Position numbers and translations under genes: made by a program | Shown: positions 17,673 to 26,420 of the stretch, one piece after another | Layout: every line of letters starts with the position of its first letter | Position numbering within the stretch: the stretch's first letter is position 1 | Notes under the pieces: model-generated | The model's database searches: none | The model's input: the letters and a program-made list of their open reading frames with translations, nothing else | What the model was told of the DNA's origin: nothing | Origin: an uncultured Prevotella sp. | GTDB lineage: Bacteria; Bacteroidota; Bacteroidia; Bacteroidales; Bacteroidaceae | NCBI RefSeq assembly: GCF_937863835.1 | Contig: NZ_CALMHT010000172.1 | Location: forward strand, 1 to 64,000 | Direction: 5' to 3' | Length of the DNA stretch: 64,000 nucleotides

Positions 17673-18626
17673 TTATTTCTTCTGACGTGGTTCACGCTCC
17701 GGCATCGTTTTCATCAATTTGCCTGTCTGTATCAAGTGGCGAGCTATACTGTCGAGCATGCCGTTAATATATCCGCCACTATTCGGCGTACTGTACAACT
17801 TGGCCAAATCTACATATTCATTGATAGTGACAGACACCGGTATATTGGGGAATGTCATCATCTCTGCCAAAGCTATCTGCATCAACACAATATCCATATA
17901 GGCAAGACGGCCGAAATCCCAATTGCGACTAGCCTCACTCATGAATCTCTGATAAACATCGGCATTCATAATGGTGGCGCGGAACAACTTACAGGCAAAA
18001 TCACGGTCTTCGATATCATCATACTCAGGAAGTAGTTCTTCTTTGGATTTGGTTGAAGCCTCAAAACGCTTGATTGTCTTTATAACGAAAGTGTCTACCA
18101 CTTCTTTGTCGTCATTCCAGTACAGGCTCTGTTCCTCCAGAACAGCATCAAGATCTTCGTTATACTGAATAAATGTCTTGTAGAGTTTCCTCCACAATTC
18201 TTTATCGGCATCATAACTGTCGACAAGATCCGACATGTAATCTGTATAAAGAGATGATTGTATTATCTGGTCATATAACTTACTTACGAATTCCGGTTCG
18301 CCGTCCCAAGTCTTTTTCTGCGTATCCATAAAAGAACATAGCATTTTGTTCTCTTCAAGCTGCACCGCAAAACGATTGAAAGCGAACTTCTGTGACGGAG
18401 TCTCTGTTTTTTCCCTTTGCGCACGAGCCATCTCTACATCAAGATGCTTACGAGCCTCATGCGTAACCGCTACTATTAGCGCAAGCATATAATTATATAA
18501 ATCGTATGCTTTTGACAAACTGAACAGCAGTTCTTTCTCGGCAGCATCTAAATTCTTATTACCGTTCTGATAGTACGCATAGGTTAACTGAACTATCTTA
18601 ATTCTTATAATTTCTCTGTTTATCAT
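17673..18626 (-). CDS. nusB: Transcription antitermination factor NusB, long form
   Basis: RNA-binding factor that works with NusE in rRNA antitermination. At 317 residues it is about twice the E. coli length. The canonical NusB fold is in the C-terminal half (about 195-305), with LFRATIMNADVYQRFM, WDFGRLAYMDIVLMQIALAEMMTFPNIPVSVTINEYVDLAK and the closing GYINGMLDSI. The extra N-terminal half is helical and starts INREIIRIKIVQLTYAY, which resembles a degenerate copy of the same fold. Long NusB is normal in Bacteroidota. It is the first gene of the operon. Confidence 0.93.
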   Translation of the reverse strand: MINREIIRIKIVQLTYAYYQNGNKNLDAAEKELLFSLSKAYDLYNYMLALIVAVTHEARKHLDVEMARAQREKTETPSQKFAFNRFAVQLEENKMLCSFMDTQKKTWDGEPEFVSKLYDQIIQSSLYTDYMSDLVDSYDADKELWRKLYKTFIQYNEDLDAVLEEQSLYWNDDKEVVDTFVIKTIKRFEASTKSKEELLPEYDDIEDRDFACKLFRATIMNADVYQRFMSEASRNWDFGRLAYMDIVLMQIALAEMMTFPNIPVSVTINEYVDLAKLYSTPNSGGYINGMLDSIARHLIQTGKLMKTMPEREPRQKK

Positions 18627-18705
18627 CAGTTGTTGACAATGTTTGTTTATCCTCTCGGTTTGTTTTTATTTGTTTCTTACCGCATACATATTGCAATAAC
18701 ATTTG

Positions 18706-18736
18706 CAAAGATAGCTAAAAATAACATATCACACAA
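18706..18736 (-). promoter_or_regulatory. Promoter for the nusB operon
   Basis: Minus-strand TTG, 20 bases, then TATCTTTG (plus-strand 18706-18713). The leader is about 75 bases. Confidence 0.6.
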
Positions 18737-18772
18737 GAAAAGACGCAAATTTATAAGTTTTTTTTAATAAAC

Positions 18773-18804
18773 TTTGGTAGTTATGATAAAAAAGAGTACC
18801 TTTG
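18773..18804 (+). promoter_or_regulatory. Promoter for rplY operon
   Basis: TTTG at 18773-18776, exactly 20 bases, then TACCTTTG at 18797-18804. The leader to the ATG at 18898 is about 87 bases, long enough for a regulatory structure; a short CACA/TGTG stem-loop is visible but unconvincing. Confidence 0.7.
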
Positions 18805-18897
18805 CACCGCAATTTTAAGCACATCGATGAATAAGATTCTCGTGTGATGGCGAATTAAGCATTTTATAATTTACAACTTAATTTAGAGTAACACATT

Positions 18898-19545
18898 ATG
18901 AAAGAGATTAATGTAACAGGTCAGAAGCGTACAGACCTTGGAAAGAAAGCTTCTAAAGCAATGAGAAAAGAAGGAATGATTCCTTGTAATCTCTATGGTG
19001 AGAAAAAAGGTGAGAATGGTCTTCCAGAGGCTTTGTCTTTCGCTGTTCCTATGTCAGAACTTCGTAAGATTGTCTATACTCCTCACATTTATGTAATTAA
19101 CTTAAACATTGATGGAACAAGTCATACTGCAATCCTTAAAGAAATGCAGTTTCATCCAGTAACAGATGCTCTGCTTCACGTAGACTTTTTTGAAGTAAAC
19201 GACCAAAAACCTATCACTATCGGTATTCCTGTTAAATTGCAAGGTCTTGCACAGGGTGTCCGCGATGGTGGTCGCATGAACCTTTCTATACGTAAGATTA
19301 ATGTTACGGCTCCATATCAGCAGATTCCAGAGCACCTTGATATTGATGTCACAGGACTTAAGCTCGGTAAAAGTATCAAAGTTGGTATGTTGAGTTTTGA
19401 AGGACTTGAACTTGCTACGGGCAAAGATGTCGTTGTATGTTCTATCAAGTCTACACGTAACGCTGCTGCTTCTGACGAAGAAACAGAAGAAGCTGCCGCT
19501 GCAACAGAAGAGGCTGCTGCCGCTCCTGCTGAGGAAAGCAAATAA
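18898..19545 (+). CDS. rplY: Ribosomal protein bL25, Ctc/TL5 long form
   Basis: Binds 5S rRNA in the large ribosomal subunit. The L25 domain (about 3-95) starts INVTGQKRTDLGKKASKAMRKEGMIPCNLYG and has the ILKEMQFHPVTDALLHVDFFEV strand pair. The C-terminal TL5/Ctc beta domain (about 100-188) contains GIPVKLQGLAQGVRDGG. The tail is low-complexity, rich in alanine and glutamate, and extends about 25 residues. It is the first gene of a run with pth, an S4 protein and purN. Confidence 0.96.
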   Translation: MKEINVTGQKRTDLGKKASKAMRKEGMIPCNLYGEKKGENGLPEALSFAVPMSELRKIVYTPHIYVINLNIDGTSHTAILKEMQFHPVTDALLHVDFFEVNDQKPITIGIPVKLQGLAQGVRDGGRMNLSIRKINVTAPYQQIPEHLDIDVTGLKLGKSIKVGMLSFEGLELATGKDVVVCSIKSTRNAAASDEETEEAAAATEEAAAAPAEESK

Positions 19546-19564
19546 TATTTTTCTTATTATATAA

Positions 19565-20137
19565 ATGGATAAATATTTGATTGTCGGTTTGGGCAATGTC
19601 GGTGATGAATACGACGGCACCCGCCACAACACAGGATTTATGGTATTGGACGCTTTCGCTAAAGCGTCCAATATTGTTTTTGATGACAAGCGTTACGGAT
19701 TCGTCTGTGAAACAAGCATTAAAGGACGTAAAGTAATACTGCTCAAGCCTAGTACATTTATGAATCTTAGCGGTAATGCAGTGAGATATTGGATGAACAA
19801 AGAGAATATATCCATTGAACATCTTCTGGTGATTGTGGATGATCTGTCATTGCCTCTCGGTTCCTTACGACTAAAACCGAACGGGAGCAATGGAGGGCAC
19901 AATGGTCTAGGAAATATCGAATCTGTTATCGGCACTCAGCAATATGCCCGTCTGCGTGTCGGTATAGGCAACGAATTTCCACGGGGAGGACAGATAGACT
20001 GGGTACTTGGCAAATACGATGATGACGACTTGGCTATATTAAAGCCCAATATTGATACAGCCGTAGATATTATCAAGAGTTTTGTACTGACCGGTATAGA
20101 CTTTACAATGAACGCATTCAATAAGAAACATCAGTAA
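19565..20137 (+). CDS. pth: Peptidyl-tRNA hydrolase
   Basis: Releases tRNA from prematurely dropped peptidyl-tRNA. The active-site asparagine is in [15 protein letters not shown] (the family G-L-G-N-P motif reads GNV here), and the catalytic histidine is in TRHNTGF near residue 22. [15 protein letters not shown] and [11 protein letters not shown] with the catalytic-site aspartate follow, then GGHNGLGNI. The length of 190 residues is typical. It lies 19 bases after rplY, a common pairing, and its stop overlaps the next start (TAATG). Confidence 0.96.
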   Translation: MDKYLIVGLGNVGDEYDGTRHNTGFMVLDAFAKASNIVFDDKRYGFVCETSIKGRKVILLKPSTFMNLSGNAVRYWMNKENISIEHLLVIVDDLSLPLGSLRLKPNGSNGGHNGLGNIESVIGTQQYARLRVGIGNEFPRGGQIDWVLGKYDDDDLAILKPNIDTAVDIIKSFVLTGIDFTMNAFNKKHQ

Positions 20138-20565
20138 TGGAGATGAACGAAGCAAGAATAGACAAATGGCTATGGGCATCACGAATATTCAAAACCCGTT
20201 CTGTAGCTGCGGATGCTTGCAAGAATGGGCGCGTTACGATTAACGGTGTAAACGTCAAACCATCACGCAATATTAAGATAGGTGATACTGTCAGTGTGAA
20301 GAAGCCACCCATAACTTATTCTTTCCGTGTACTTCAGTGTATTGAGCAACGTGTTGGTGCTAAACTGGTTCCGCAAATCTATGAAAACATTACCGACCCC
20401 AAACAATATGAATTATTGGAAATGAGCCATATTAGTGGTTTTGTAGACAGAGCACGTGGAACGGGCAGACCGACTAAAAAAGAACGGAGAAGTCTGGATG
20501 CTTTTGTAGAACCGGCAGAATTCGGGTTCGACTTCGACAACGACGATTTCGATGATGATGAATAA
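20137..20565 (+). CDS. S4-domain RNA-binding protein, Hsp15-like
   Basis: The N-terminal S4 domain (about 5-65) reads ARIDKWLWASRIFKTRSVAADACKNGRVTINGVNVKPSR, characteristic of the Hsp15/HslR family. Family members bind stalled 50S subunits that carry peptidyl-tRNA. The second half has GFVDRARGTGRPTKKERRSLDAF, a conserved basic motif of the family, and ends in a highly acidic tail. Coupling to pth by overlapping stop and start codons fits a joint role in rescuing stalled translation. Confidence 0.88.
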   Translation: MEMNEARIDKWLWASRIFKTRSVAADACKNGRVTINGVNVKPSRNIKIGDTVSVKKPPITYSFRVLQCIEQRVGAKLVPQIYENITDPKQYELLEMSHISGFVDRARGTGRPTKKERRSLDAFVEPAEFGFDFDNDDFDDDE

Positions 20566-20597
20566 TAATTAATATCGAACACATAAACAAAACAAAA

Positions 20598-21167
20598 ATG
20601 ACAAACATAGCTATATTCGTTTCTGGTAATGGAACCAATTGTGAGAACATCATCAGATATTTTTCAGGTTCTAAAGACATCAGAATTGTTATGGTACTAA
20701 GTAATCGTGCTGATGCTTACGCCCTTGTACGTGCTCAGAAATATAATATTCCTACCTTGGTCGTACCGAAAGAGGATTTTAAAAAAGAAGAAGTTCTAAT
20801 GCCTATATTAGACAAATATTCGGTAGACTTTATCGTATTGGCTGGTTTTCTTCTTATGGCCCCGGATTTTCTCATTAGAGCATTCGATCACAGAATGATT
20901 AATATTCATCCTGCCCTACTGCCCAAATATGGCGGGAAAGGAATGTACGGTCATCATGTACATGAAGCAATTAAAGCAGCGGGAGAGAAAGAAACAGGTA
21001 TGACTGTGCATTATGTCAGTAATGTATGTGACGGCGGTGAGATTATAGCTCAATACCGCACGCCTATCACCACAGAGGACACACCTGATAATATCGCTGA
21101 GAAAGAACAAATATTGGAACAAAAATATTTCCCCAAGGTTATCGAGAAAATTATTCTAAACAAATAA
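20598..21167 (+). CDS. purN: Phosphoribosylglycinamide formyltransferase
   Basis: Transfers a formyl group from 10-formyl-THF to GAR in purine synthesis. The phosphate-binding start is IAIFVSGNGTNCENI. The catalytic Asn and His are in RMINIHPALLPKYGGKGMYG, and the catalytic Asp is in VSNVCDGGEIIAQ. The length of 189 residues is typical. It ends the rplY operon and is followed by a strong terminator. Confidence 0.96.
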   Translation: MTNIAIFVSGNGTNCENIIRYFSGSKDIRIVMVLSNRADAYALVRAQKYNIPTLVVPKEDFKKEEVLMPILDKYSVDFIVLAGFLLMAPDFLIRAFDHRMINIHPALLPKYGGKGMYGHHVHEAIKAAGEKETGMTVHYVSNVCDGGEIIAQYRTPITTEDTPDNIAEKEQILEQKYFPKVIEKIILNK

Positions 21168-21187
21168 CTTGCTAATTAGATAAATAG

Positions 21188-21219
21188 AATCCCTACTTTC
21201 ATTTAAAAGTAGGGATTTA
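21188..21219. terminator. Bidirectional terminator between purN and the barrel protein gene
   Basis: AATCCCTACTTT pairs with AAAGTAGGGATT across a short AT-rich loop, and the region serves two converging genes. The T-run is short on both strands. Confidence 0.65.
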
Positions 21220-21226
21220 TATTTTA

Positions 21227-24200
21227 TCACATCATAGGACCGCCGAAGCCTCCGCCACCGCCATGGTTGCCGCCACCGCCAAAGCCACCACCGGGTCCTC
21301 CCATACCTGGGCCACCGTCTCTGCCACCAAAACTCCGTCTGTCATCAGGACCATCATGCATACCTTGACGGGCATTTTTACCTCCAAACATATTAATACG
21401 ATATATTACGTGGAGCATACCATAACTATTGATGTTATTGCTTTGGGTATCGCTACGCATCATTGCTGATATTGTACGACTGAAATTACTTTGATTATGT
21501 AATATATCAAATAATTGCAATGATACAGTAAGTGTTTTCCCCTTCAAAAAACTCTGACTAACCTGCGCATTCCATATAAATTCGTTGGTATTCATAGATG
21601 CGTCACTGAATCCTCTTCTGCTATTCTCATGAACGTCTGTGCTCAATGACGTACCCCAAGGTGCATACAGTGTAAGATTCATTCCATAAGCGAACTGCCA
21701 GGTATCCAAATTTCCTGTACTTTGCAAATCATTACGGGCGTGGGTAAAATCAACACTTCCATTTGGTTCAATCTCGATCCAGTCATTGCGATAACTTACT
21801 GACAACCGCTCTGAAACAGACGTGCTACGTGTTGTATTCTCTGTGGATGCCAACAATTGTTGCTGATACAAATAGGCCACCTGATTCTTGTAATTAAGAG
21901 TTGTGAACGTATTTACATTAAAGTATCCGGCACTGTCAATAGATGAATTAAACATCAGCATACCGAAAGCATTCCAATTGCCATTGATATTTTGTGGTTT
22001 CGTTATTTTTCCACCTGTCGTGGCATTGTATGTAACCTCATCACTTATACTGTTTCGTGTTGTATTAAATGAGATGTGCGCCATAATACTTTTTTGGTGG
22101 TTTACTATATAATTGTTATAAAATAAACGGAACTCATTGGTAAAGGACGGTTTCAGCCCAGGGTTACCTTTCGTAATATTCAACGGGTCACTGTCGTCTG
22201 TTATATCCATAAGGTCTGTCATACTCGGTTGTGATGAACTGCCACGGTAATTAATACGTAACTGACTTCTGTCCGAAAACTTATAACGGAAATCCAATGT
22301 CGGAGTAAAATTTGTCACATTACGTATTGTGTCAGAATGTACATTCTGATAATCTTGTATAAAATGAGTCTTCTGCGGTTCCAGTTGAACACCGATGTTG
22401 AAATTGTAATTAGGTTTTATAACTCTCAACATAAGTTCAATATCCTGAATATAATTTTTATACTCTGAATAACGGCTCAGACTTTCATCCTCATAATTCT
22501 CTATCGGATTAGATGATGTTACAAATCTGCTGAAATAACTATCCCAGCCACGGTAAGACGGAACTATATCCTGAAAAGATATTCCACTTAAATCACTAAA
22601 ATCGTATGTAGTACGGTCGCTTTTACTATAATTATATTGATACTGATAACTAGCCTGTAAAAAGACCGACTTTGCAAGAGGCTCACTCCATGTTCCTTTC
22701 AAACTATAATTCCAGTTCTTTGTGGGGGTCACATTATACCTATCTGTCTGATATACGGAGTCGGTTCCCAAAGCATTCTTTATCTGATACAATGTTACAG
22801 AAGAAGCAGACAAAGACTTGCTATTGGAAGATGAATATCCACCACCGGCGACAAGTGTTATACTGCGTCCGCGATTATTCAGTCGTCTGTTTATCTGTAA
22901 TGTAGCATTGACCTTTTTGCTGTCACTGTAACTTAACGAATTATTATATTTGGTATTCACCATCAGACTATCGCTCGCCAACTGTTTTATAGCATCTACA
23001 GACAAAGGGTCTGTGACATATAAATAAGGATCTGCATTATAGGATGCCGAACTACTTACATTTCGACTGTCACTTGTTGAATAGCCGAAAGTTGGTCGGA
23101 ACAAAATATTAGTCATCGTATCGGGTTTCCATTCTAAGCGGGCATTAAAATTCCAATTATTTCCACGGGAATATTGCTGTGACAAACTATTTGAAAATGC
23201 GCCTGTAGTATTGACGAAATTCTCAGAAGACGTTTTGGTCTGTTGATCTCCGTCACTATGATTCCATCTCAGTCCACCATTAATGGAAAACGTAGTACCG
23301 TTATCATAATTCAAGTTCAGGCCCAACATCTTTGAAGCATTAAGTCCTGTATTGTTTCCACCGAAACTGCCGCCACGACCACCTCCAGGGAATCCCTTAT
23401 CATTGGTATTATTGGCATTCATTAATCCCATATACCTCATATTATTATCCATCTTGGCACCCATCAATTTCTCAGAATACCTATCATTTGTACCAGCAGA
23501 AACATCCGCATTAACAAAGAAGCCTTTCTTCATACCTTTCTTTACACCAAAATCCAATACGGTCTGTTCATTTCCATCATCTATGCCCGTTACCTTAGCC
23601 ATGTCGCTTTTCTCATCATAAGCCTTTATCTTTTCAATCATAGATGTTGGTAGATTTTTCATTGCGGTTTTTGTATCACCCGTAAAGAATTCCTTGCCGT
23701 CAACAAGAATCTTTTTCACTTCTTTACCATTAATAGTTATTGTGCCATCATCACCTACTTGGGCACCCGGCAGTTTCTTGACAAGTTCTTCTATTGCAGA
23801 CCCCTCTGGTGTACGGTAAGCGTCAGCATTATAAACGAATGTATCTTTCTGAACTTGTACTTTGGCAAGATGAGCCGTTACGGTAGCACCTTTAAGCATA
23901 ATGGTCTTAGCTTTATAAACAATGGTACCCATGTTAGTGTCCTTGTCACCAATCACTGATAACCGTTTATAAAGTGTTGGATATCCGACATTGGATATCT
24001 TTAAAAGATACTTACCATTCTGCGGAGCGGAAACGCTGAACACGCCTTCCTCTGTAGTTACTCCTCCACCTACATAAGAACTATCATTTTTAAGCAGTTG
24101 GACAGTTGTCTGCATAATAGCTTCTTTTGTGTCTGAATCAATGATTTTACCAGTTATCTTGCGTTGTTGTGCAAGAACGTAAGTTGTAGAGATTAAAACA

Positions 24201-24229
24201 ATCACTATAAGTGTAATAATTCGTTTCAT
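21227..24229 (-). CDS. Outer-membrane beta-barrel family protein with carboxypeptidase-like domain and Gly-rich tail
   Basis: A 1000-residue outer-membrane protein with a signal peptide (MKRIITLIVIVLISTTYVLA). A carboxypeptidase-regulatory-like beta sandwich (about 23-110, ITGKIIDSDTKEAI) is followed by a TonB-plug-like segment (IEELVKKLPGAQVGDDGTITINGK, VDGKEFF) and then a large barrel (about 240-950). It belongs to the OMP_b-brl_3 group rather than to SusC. There are two glycine-rich stretches: GFPGGGRGGSFGG near residue 285 and the last roughly 45 residues (GGPGGGFGGGG and similar). No ligand can be assigned. A TATTTTTG at plus-strand 24312-24319 is a weak promoter candidate. Confidence 0.8.
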   Translation of the reverse strand: MKRIITLIVIVLISTTYVLAQQRKITGKIIDSDTKEAIMQTTVQLLKNDSSYVGGGVTTEEGVFSVSAPQNGKYLLKISNVGYPTLYKRLSVIGDKDTNMGTIVYKAKTIMLKGATVTAHLAKVQVQKDTFVYNADAYRTPEGSAIEELVKKLPGAQVGDDGTITINGKEVKKILVDGKEFFTGDTKTAMKNLPTSMIEKIKAYDEKSDMAKVTGIDDGNEQTVLDFGVKKGMKKGFFVNADVSAGTNDRYSEKLMGAKMDNNMRYMGLMNANNTNDKGFPGGGRGGSFGGNNTGLNASKMLGLNLNYDNGTTFSINGGLRWNHSDGDQQTKTSSENFVNTTGAFSNSLSQQYSRGNNWNFNARLEWKPDTMTNILFRPTFGYSTSDSRNVSSSASYNADPYLYVTDPLSVDAIKQLASDSLMVNTKYNNSLSYSDSKKVNATLQINRRLNNRGRSITLVAGGGYSSSNSKSLSASSVTLYQIKNALGTDSVYQTDRYNVTPTKNWNYSLKGTWSEPLAKSVFLQASYQYQYNYSKSDRTTYDFSDLSGISFQDIVPSYRGWDSYFSRFVTSSNPIENYEDESLSRYSEYKNYIQDIELMLRVIKPNYNFNIGVQLEPQKTHFIQDYQNVHSDTIRNVTNFTPTLDFRYKFSDRSQLRINYRGSSSQPSMTDLMDITDDSDPLNITKGNPGLKPSFTNEFRLFYNNYIVNHQKSIMAHISFNTTRNSISDEVTYNATTGGKITKPQNINGNWNAFGMLMFNSSIDSAGYFNVNTFTTLNYKNQVAYLYQQQLLASTENTTRSTSVSERLSVSYRNDWIEIEPNGSVDFTHARNDLQSTGNLDTWQFAYGMNLTLYAPWGTSLSTDVHENSRRGFSDASMNTNEFIWNAQVSQSFLKGKTLTVSLQLFDILHNQSNFSRTISAMMRSDTQSNNINSYGMLHVIYRINMFGGKNARQGMHDGPDDRRSFGGRDGGPGMGGPGGGFGGGGNHGGGGGFGGPMM

Positions 24230-24397
24230 TAATTGTCTGTTTATTGTTTATTCTGATTTTTAGGACGCAAAAAAAATTAAATAGTTTAACCTTAAAATCA
24301 ACATTAAATGTCAAAAATACATTTTTTACTTATTTTATTCCCATAACCATCTTATTCAATATACCAATTACGAATTCATAACACATTTTAAGTTTTA

Positions 24398-24438
24398 CAA
24401 AAAAATGCGGAACGCCATATTAATATGTCATTCCGCAT
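24398..24438 (-). terminator. Intrinsic terminator of the DUF4923 gene
   Basis: ATGCGGAA (24405-24412) pairs with TTCCGCAT (24431-24438), with further pairing inside through CATATTAATATG. On the minus strand it is followed by seven T residues. Confidence 0.85.
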
Positions 24439-24460
24439 AACGATCAATTACGTATCGTAA

Positions 24461-25195
24461 TTATTTCTTTTTAGAAGATTTCTTTGAAGACTTTTTAGTT
24501 GACTTCTTTGTAGACTTCTTAGAAGTAACAGTTTTACTCGTTGCGGCTACTGTCTTTGCTGTAACAGCAGGAGCCACATACTTAGAGAACTGTAATCCAC
24601 TCTTCATACCATCAAAACTTTTAGCAAGCGACGCTACGGTACCCAGAGTTCCACTTCCTGAAACGGAACCCAGTTTACCTATTACGCCCAACAACTTTGA
24701 ACTATCAAATGTCAAAGACAAACTTCCATTATCAATCTGAGCATATCCTGAAACATTTGCAGTGCCTTGCAGATAAGAGAATGTTATTTTAGAACCATCT
24801 AACGAATATGTACCAGATGTGCTAGTCTTGCCATCCTTATAAGTTGTAAATGTACCATCAGCAGTAAAAGCAATCATAAACTTACCCGCTGTTATACCAA
24901 CTTTAGCAAACTGTGTAGCAAGTTTACTCTCTATGGCAGAAGCAGCCAACTTACCACCAGCCTGCTTCAGCAGATTACTACTCTCGAAAATAACAGATGG
25001 CTGCTGGTAACTCCATGTCCCTGCCAACGTCTCTTGAGTAACATTGTTACTACCGGTTATGACAGATGCGATGTCGCCACCGACTGCCTGGCCTAATACT
25101 TTACCTAGATTACCTAGATTAATTTGCGCTTGTACGCTAACTGATGCCATAAGCATAACACCTATGACTGCTGACTTAACAACTGACTTTTTCAT
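24461..25195 (-). CDS. DUF4923-type secreted protein with Lys/Ser-rich tail
   Basis: A 244-residue exported protein with a signal peptide ending at SVQAQ near residue 24. The middle region (about 50-175) contains LAGTWSYQQPSVIFESSNLLKQAGG and FTADGTFTTYKDGKTSTSGTYSLDGSKITF, a lipocalin-like beta pattern seen in DUF4923 proteins. The last 22 residues are almost only lysine, serine and threonine. No function is known. The gene is monocistronic, with its own promoter and terminator. Confidence 0.75.
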   Translation of the reverse strand: MKKSVVKSAVIGVMLMASVSVQAQINLGNLGKVLGQAVGGDIASVITGSNNVTQETLAGTWSYQQPSVIFESSNLLKQAGGKLAASAIESKLATQFAKVGITAGKFMIAFTADGTFTTYKDGKTSTSGTYSLDGSKITFSYLQGTANVSGYAQIDNGSLSLTFDSSKLLGVIGKLGSVSGSGTLGTVASLAKSFDGMKSGLQFSKYVAPAVTAKTVAATSKTVTSKKSTKKSTKKSSKKSSKKK

Positions 25196-25232
25196 TTCCT
25201 TATTATAACCTCCATTAATTAAAAATATAATA

Positions 25233-25263
25233 CAAAAGTAACAATAAAATAAATAAGATACAA
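25233..25263 (-). promoter_or_regulatory. Promoter for the DUF4923 gene
   Basis: Minus-strand TTG (plus 25261-25263), exactly 20 bases, then TACTTTTG (plus 25233-25240). Confidence 0.6.
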
Positions 25264-25300
25264 TTATTTTGGTTTAATTTATTAAATAAAATTTCAAATA

Positions 25301-25332
25301 TTTGGTATTACCTTCTAAAAATCGTAATTTTG
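25301..25332 (+). promoter_or_regulatory. Promoter for aroB
   Basis: TTTG at 25301-25304, exactly 20 bases, then TAATTTTG at 25325-25332; this puts the start site about 20 bases before ATG 25357. Confidence 0.7.
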
Positions 25333-25356
25333 CAAGCAACAACAAACAAAAATATT

Positions 25357-26412
25357 ATGGACAACGAGCAAAGAGTCATTATATCAGACAATTTAAAAAA
25401 AGACTTATCCGAAACCATCAGCCAATGCGAGCACGATAAGATTTTTATCCTTACAGACGAAAACACATCAAACGTTTGTATGCCTCTATTGAAAGGTATA
25501 GAATGTTTAAAAGGCGCTGAAAAGCTTATTATAGGTGTTTCCGATACAGCAAAGAATTTCGGTACTCTTGGCAAAGTTTGGACTAGTCTGAGCAATGGCG
25601 GAGCTTCAAGACATTCTCTAATGATTAACTTAGGTGGAGGTATGGTTACAGATCTGGGTGGTTTTGCGGCATCAACTTTTAAACGCGGCATCAACTTCAT
25701 CAATATTCCGACCACTCTACTTGCAATGGTCGATGCATCCGTTGGTGGCAAAACTGGTATAAATTATAACGGGCTGAAGAATGAAATCGGTGTGTTCAAT
25801 GATTCCAAATTTGTTATACTCAATACTAATTTTCTGAAATCTCTTGACGACACGAACCTGCGCTCAGGATATGCTGAAATGCTCAAACATGGACTTATCA
25901 ATAATGAAAATATGTGGGCAGAGCTTGTCAACTATGATATCTTTCATCCAGACTTGATGAAATTGCAGGTTATGGTCGCAGACAGTGTAAAAGTAAAGGA
26001 GCGTATCGTGAAAGAGGATCCTTTGGAAAAAGGTATACGTAAAGCCTTGAATTTGGGACATACAATCGGCCACGCTTTCGAATCCTTCGCGATGAAAGAA
26101 GGACATCCTATATTACATGGCTATGCTGTAGCTTATGGATTGGTATGTGAATTATACCTATGTTCAATTAAGACAGGATTCCCTTCTGATAAGATGAGAC
26201 AAACAGTTAGATTTATAAAGGATACTTATGGTAAATTCGATTTTACATGTGATGATTATGACATACTGCTGGAACTGATGAGACATGACAAGAAAAATAC
26301 AGCTGGTATTATCAACTTTACTCTGCTTGGTAACATTGGTGATATCAAAATTAATCAGACAGCCACAAAAGATGAAATATTCGAAGCTCTTGATTTTATC
26401 AGAGAAGGATAA
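25357..26412 (+). CDS. aroB: 3-dehydroquinate synthase
   Basis: NAD- and metal-dependent enzyme that converts DAHP to 3-dehydroquinate in the shikimate pathway. ATG 25357 is chosen because the upstream in-frame codons overlap the promoter. Motifs: GGGMVTDLGGFAAS (NAD-binding), RGINFINIPTTLLAMVDASVGGKTGINYNG, metal ligands in the conserved SGYAEMLKHGLI and LNLGHTIGHAFES blocks, and ILHGYAVAYGL. The length of 351 residues is normal. It converges on menE with 8 bases between stops. Chorismate from this pathway feeds the neighbouring men operon. Confidence 0.95.
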   Translation: MDNEQRVIISDNLKKDLSETISQCEHDKIFILTDENTSNVCMPLLKGIECLKGAEKLIIGVSDTAKNFGTLGKVWTSLSNGGASRHSLMINLGGGMVTDLGGFAASTFKRGINFINIPTTLLAMVDASVGGKTGINYNGLKNEIGVFNDSKFVILNTNFLKSLDDTNLRSGYAEMLKHGLINNENMWAELVNYDIFHPDLMKLQVMVADSVKVKERIVKEDPLEKGIRKALNLGHTIGHAFESFAMKEGHPILHGYAVAYGLVCELYLCSIKTGFPSDKMRQTVRFIKDTYGKFDFTCDDYDILLELMRHDKKNTAGIINFTLLGNIGDIKINQTATKDEIFEALDFIREG

Positions 26413-26420
26413 TCATATTA

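Noticed and set aside
19102..19689. 195-codon minus-strand open frame
   Set aside because: Shadow spanning rplY and the pth start; both sense genes are certain.
21263..21469. Thr/Ala-rich plus-strand open frame
   Set aside because: It is the complement of the glycine-rich tail codons of the barrel protein, a compositional artefact.
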